Below, in pieces: positions 59,643 to 62,178 of a DNA stretch of 62,178 bases (position 1 is the stretch's first letter; the number at the start of each line of letters is the position of its first letter). The stretch lies in NCBI GenBank assembly GCA_024401455.1, contig JAKSLA010000015.1, forward strand, positions 1-62,178, in the 5' to 3' direction. This DNA is from Paludibacteraceae bacterium (GTDB lineage Bacteria > Bacteroidota > Bacteroidia > Bacteroidales > Paludibacteraceae). The position numbers and the translations under genes were made by a program. Under the pieces are notes generated by a model that had not been told where the DNA came from, did no database searches, and saw only the letters and a program-made list of their open reading frames with translations.

Positions 59643-61913
59643 ATGAGCGAAGAAAAGAAAACGGAAGCGTTGAAGTATCACGCAGAGGGACGCCCAGGTA
59701 AGATTCAGGTCGTTCCAACAAAACCAACCGCAACACAAAAGGATTTGGCATTGGCATACTCTCCAGGTGTGGCAGAACCTTGTCTTGCTATTCAAAAGGA
59801 TCCTCAGTTGGCTTATGACTACACAGCAAAAGGAAACTTGGTGGCTGTGATTTCAAACGGTACTGCCGTACTTGGTTTGGGTGATATAGGCGCTATGTCT
59901 GGTAAGCCAGTTATGGAAGGTAAAGGTTTGCTTTTCAAGATCTTTGCTGACATTGATGTGTTCGACATCGAAGTTGACGAGAAGGATATCGACAAGTTCT
60001 GCCAAACAGTGAAGGCTATTGCCCCAACTTTCGGAGGTATCAATTTGGAGGATATCAAGGCTCCTGAGTGCTTCGAAATCGAAGATAGATTGAAGAAGGA
60101 GTTGGATATTCCTTTGATGCACGATGACCAACACGGTACTGCAATCATCTCTTCTGCAGCCCTTTTGAATGCTCTTGACCTTGCAGGCAAGAAGATCGAG
60201 GACGCAAAGATCGTAGTAAACGGTGCTGGTGCTGCTGCTAACTCTTGTACTCGTCTTTATGTTGCCCTTGGTGCACAAAAGAAGAATGTCGTAATGTGCG
60301 ACTCTAAGGGTGTTATCAATTCAAAGAGAACAGATCTTAACCCACGTAAGGAGGAGTTTAAGACTGACCGCGATATCACAACTCTTGAGGAGGCTGTAAA
60401 GGGTGCTGACGTATTCTTGGGCTTGTCTAAGGGTAATGTGTTGTCTAAGGAGATGGTTCGTTCAATGGCTGAAAACCCAATCGTGTTCGCTCTTGCTAAC
60501 CCTACTCCAGAGATTTCTTACGACGATGCTATGGCATCTCGCCCAGACATCATCTTTGGTACGGGTCGTTCTGACTTCCCTAACCAAATCAACAACGTGC
60601 TTGGTTTCCCTTATATCTTCCGTGGTGCTCTTGATACTCACGCAACTGCTATCAACGAAGAGATGAAGTTGGCTGCCGTTCGTGCTTTGGCTGAGTTGGC
60701 TAAGCAACCTGTTCCTGAGGTAGTAAGTTTGGCTTACGGTGGTAAGAGAATGTCTTTCGGTCGTGAATATATCATCCCTACTGCATTCGACCCACGTTTG
60801 TTGGAGACTGTTGCTCCTGCTGTTGCAAAGGCTGCTATGGAGTCTGGCGTTGCTCTCCGTCCTATCACTGACTGGAACGCATACCGTGATCAACTCCGTA
60901 AGCGTATGGGAATGGACAACAAGTTGATCAACAGCTTGACAGAGAAGGCTAAGACTTCTCCTAAGAAGGTTGTCTTCACAGAGGCTAACAACGTGAATAT
61001 GTTGGCTGCCGCTTCTTCTGCTAAGAAGGAGGGTATCTGTATTCCTATCTTGTTGGGTAACGAAGAGCGTATCTCTAAGATTGCTATCGAAAACAACATC
61101 GACATCGATGGAATTGAAATCGTTAACCTTCGTCACGATAGAGAGGAGGCTCGTCGCGTTCGTTACGCTAAGTATGTGGCTGAGAAGTTGGCTCGTAAGG
61201 GTTACTCTTTCGCTGAGGCTAACGAGAAGATGTATGACCGCAACTACTTCGGTACAATGATGGTTGAGACTGGCGATGCTGATGCGATGATTACTGGTGT
61301 TTACACTAAATATACTGACGCTATCAAGCCTGCTTTGGACATCATCGGTACTCGCGACGGTGTGAACCACATCGCAGCGATGAACATCATGACGACTAAG
61401 CAAGGTACTTTCTTCTTCGCTGATACTTTGGTAAACAACCGTCCATCGGCTGATACTTTGGTAGAGATCGCTAACTTGACAAACGAGACTGTTAAGAAGC
61501 ACTTCTCTACAACTCCAGTTATCTCCATGTTGTCTTACTCTAACTTTGGCGCTGATACAACAGGTAGCCCTTGCACAGTTCACGAGGCAGTTGAGACTCT
61601 TCACAAGAACAATCCTGATATGTTGGTGGATGGTGAGATGCAAGTTAACTTCGCATTGGACAAGAACCTTCGTCACGAGAAGTTCCCATTCAGCAAGATC
61701 GACGGTATGGATGTCAACACATTCATCTTCCCTAACTTGAACTCAGCAAACATCACTTACAAGATGATTCTTGGCATGGGCCCTTGCGAAAATGTAGGTC
61801 CTGTTCAAATGGGCTTGAAGAAGCCTGTTTACGTACTTGACGTTGAGAGCTCAGTTCGCGACATCGTTAATATGACGACTATCGCAGTGATCGATGCTCA
61901 AAGCAGCAAATAA
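59643..61913 (+). CDS. maeB: NADP-dependent malic enzyme, MaeB type
   Basis: Converts malate to pyruvate and CO2 with reduction of NADP. It has 756 residues from the ATG at 59643 (MSEEKKTEAL). A frame to 59565 is not family-like. The malic domain (1-170) has YSPGVAEPC and LMHDDQHGTAI. The NAD(P)-binding domain (about 175-425) has VVNGAGAAANSC. The phosphotransacetylase-like domain (about 430-756) is a regulatory part in MaeB proteins. Codon use is strongly biased (few GGG or CGG codons), which suggests high expression. It is single, with a strong terminator. Confidence 0.94.
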   Translation: MSEEKKTEALKYHAEGRPGKIQVVPTKPTATQKDLALAYSPGVAEPCLAIQKDPQLAYDYTAKGNLVAVISNGTAVLGLGDIGAMSGKPVMEGKGLLFKIFADIDVFDIEVDEKDIDKFCQTVKAIAPTFGGINLEDIKAPECFEIEDRLKKELDIPLMHDDQHGTAIISSAALLNALDLAGKKIEDAKIVVNGAGAAANSCTRLYVALGAQKKNVVMCDSKGVINSKRTDLNPRKEEFKTDRDITTLEEAVKGADVFLGLSKGNVLSKEMVRSMAENPIVFALANPTPEISYDDAMASRPDIIFGTGRSDFPNQINNVLGFPYIFRGALDTHATAINEEMKLAAVRALAELAKQPVPEVVSLAYGGKRMSFGREYIIPTAFDPRLLETVAPAVAKAAMESGVALRPITDWNAYRDQLRKRMGMDNKLINSLTEKAKTSPKKVVFTEANNVNMLAAASSAKKEGICIPILLGNEERISKIAIENNIDIDGIEIVNLRHDREEARRVRYAKYVAEKLARKGYSFAEANEKMYDRNYFGTMMVETGDADAMITGVYTKYTDAIKPALDIIGTRDGVNHIAAMNIMTTKQGTFFFADTLVNNRPSADTLVEIANLTNETVKKHFSTTPVISMLSYSNFGADTTGSPCTVHEAVETLHKNNPDMLVDGEMQVNFALDKNLRHEKFPFSKIDGMDVNTFIFPNLNSANITYKMILGMGPCENVGPVQMGLKKPVYVLDVESSVRDIVNMTTIAVIDAQSSK

Positions 61914-61938
61914 GTAATTGCTTAATTAGCTATATGGG

Positions 61939-61970
61939 GCGCCTTCGGTATCACCGAAGGCGCTTTTTTA
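61939..61970 (+). terminator. Intrinsic terminator after maeB
   Basis: Perfect 11-base stem GCGCCTTCGGT / ACCGAAGGCGC, loop ATC, seven T. Confidence 0.9.
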
Positions 61971-62070
61971 TTCGTTTATAAAGGACTTACACCAAGAGTG
62001 CAAATATGCAAGTAATTGGAGTTGAGTATGTTGTGAAATTGTATAAATGAGGATCAAGGTTAAGGGAATC

Positions 62071-62101
62071 CTTGAAACCTGAAAGTTTTTCACTATCTTT
62101 G
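62071..62101 (+). promoter_or_regulatory. Promoter of the gene at the right edge
   Basis: CTTG at 62071-62074, 19 bases, TATCTTTG at 62094-62101. One mismatch in the -33 box. It lies 27 bases before the ATG. Confidence 0.6.
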
Positions 62102-62128
62102 TTGTGTCAATACATCTAAAAGTAATAA

Positions 62129-62178
62129 TATGAAATATCCGATAGGCATACAGACTTTTGAGAAAATCATAGAAGGAG
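62129..62178 (+). CDS. Start of an AAA-ATPase-like / PD-(D/E)XK family protein, cut by the window edge
   Basis: Only 16 complete codons are visible (MKYPIGIQTFEKIIEG). This is the characteristic beginning of the AAA-ATPase-like family with a C-terminal PD-(D/E)XK nuclease domain, which is present in many copies in Bacteroidales genomes. The start follows a good promoter. Function of the family is not established. Confidence 0.65.

Noticed and set aside
60462-61676. 404-codon minus-strand frame inside maeB
   Set aside because: Shadow of a highly codon-biased gene, as few stop codons appear on the opposite strand. It has no start region and no homology that I recognise.
1-62178. tRNA and rRNA genes
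   Set aside because: I looked for T-loop signatures (GGTTCGAATCC type) and conserved rRNA blocks while reading and found none.

Overview
The window comes from a member of the Bacteroidales (Bacteroidota). Many starts are preceded by the Bacteroidota promoter signature (TTTG, about 19 bases, TAnnTTTG) and almost none by a purine-rich ribosome site. There are also many lipoproteins with Bacteroidota-style lipoboxes, a secreted glycanase with a type IX secretion C-terminal domain, a TonB protein, dipeptidyl peptidase III and a DUF6515 protein. The genus cannot be fixed from the sequence alone.

1-13.5 kb: a GH53 galactanase cut by the left edge, an acyl-CoA ligase, a low-complexity lipoprotein, TtcA, the potassium uptake pair trkA-trkH, a PAP2 phosphatase, TonB, and an operon holding DPP III. 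13.7-26.7 kb: housekeeping genes (ECF sigma factor, fmt, nadK, MATE, rpmE2, cyclophilin, MFS, DUF456, DUF349, RluB with an Asn/Gly-rich tail). 26.8-30.9 kb: an accessory stretch with three paralogous lipoprotein genes whose promoters share a TGGAAACGTTT site, three copies of a GATACCC-AA palindrome, and an orphan seven-repeat CRISPR array that ends against a dispersed palindromic repeat.

30.9-53.5 kb: a GH5-CE6-CBM6 glycanase with a sorting tail, an RNA-modification operon (ABC-F, rlmB, rluA-like), an AAA_14/DUF4143 ATPase beside eight 33-bp tandem repeats, a GT51 transglycosylase with a long AsmA-like front, a truncated-looking GH13 enzyme, a 59-residue winged-helix protein, an M24 peptidase with NAD(P)HX repair enzyme, an ammonium channel, and pyrB-pyrI. 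The pyrBI leader carries a 13-codon peptide followed at once by a perfect intrinsic terminator, which is the layout of a transcription attenuator.

53.5-58 kb: a strongly AT-rich island bounded by two copies of a 28-base sequence that belongs to what looks like the 5' end of a group II intron. It carries a 700-residue pentapeptide-like protein with two C-terminal membrane helices, two tandem zinc-ribbon peptides plus the relic of a third, and a small membrane protein. A 5'-truncated IS3-type transposase abuts the rarA stop codon. 58-62.2 kb: rarA, the MaeB-type malic enzyme and the start of an AAA-ATPase/PD-(D/E)XK family gene. No rRNA, tRNA or cas gene was recognised.
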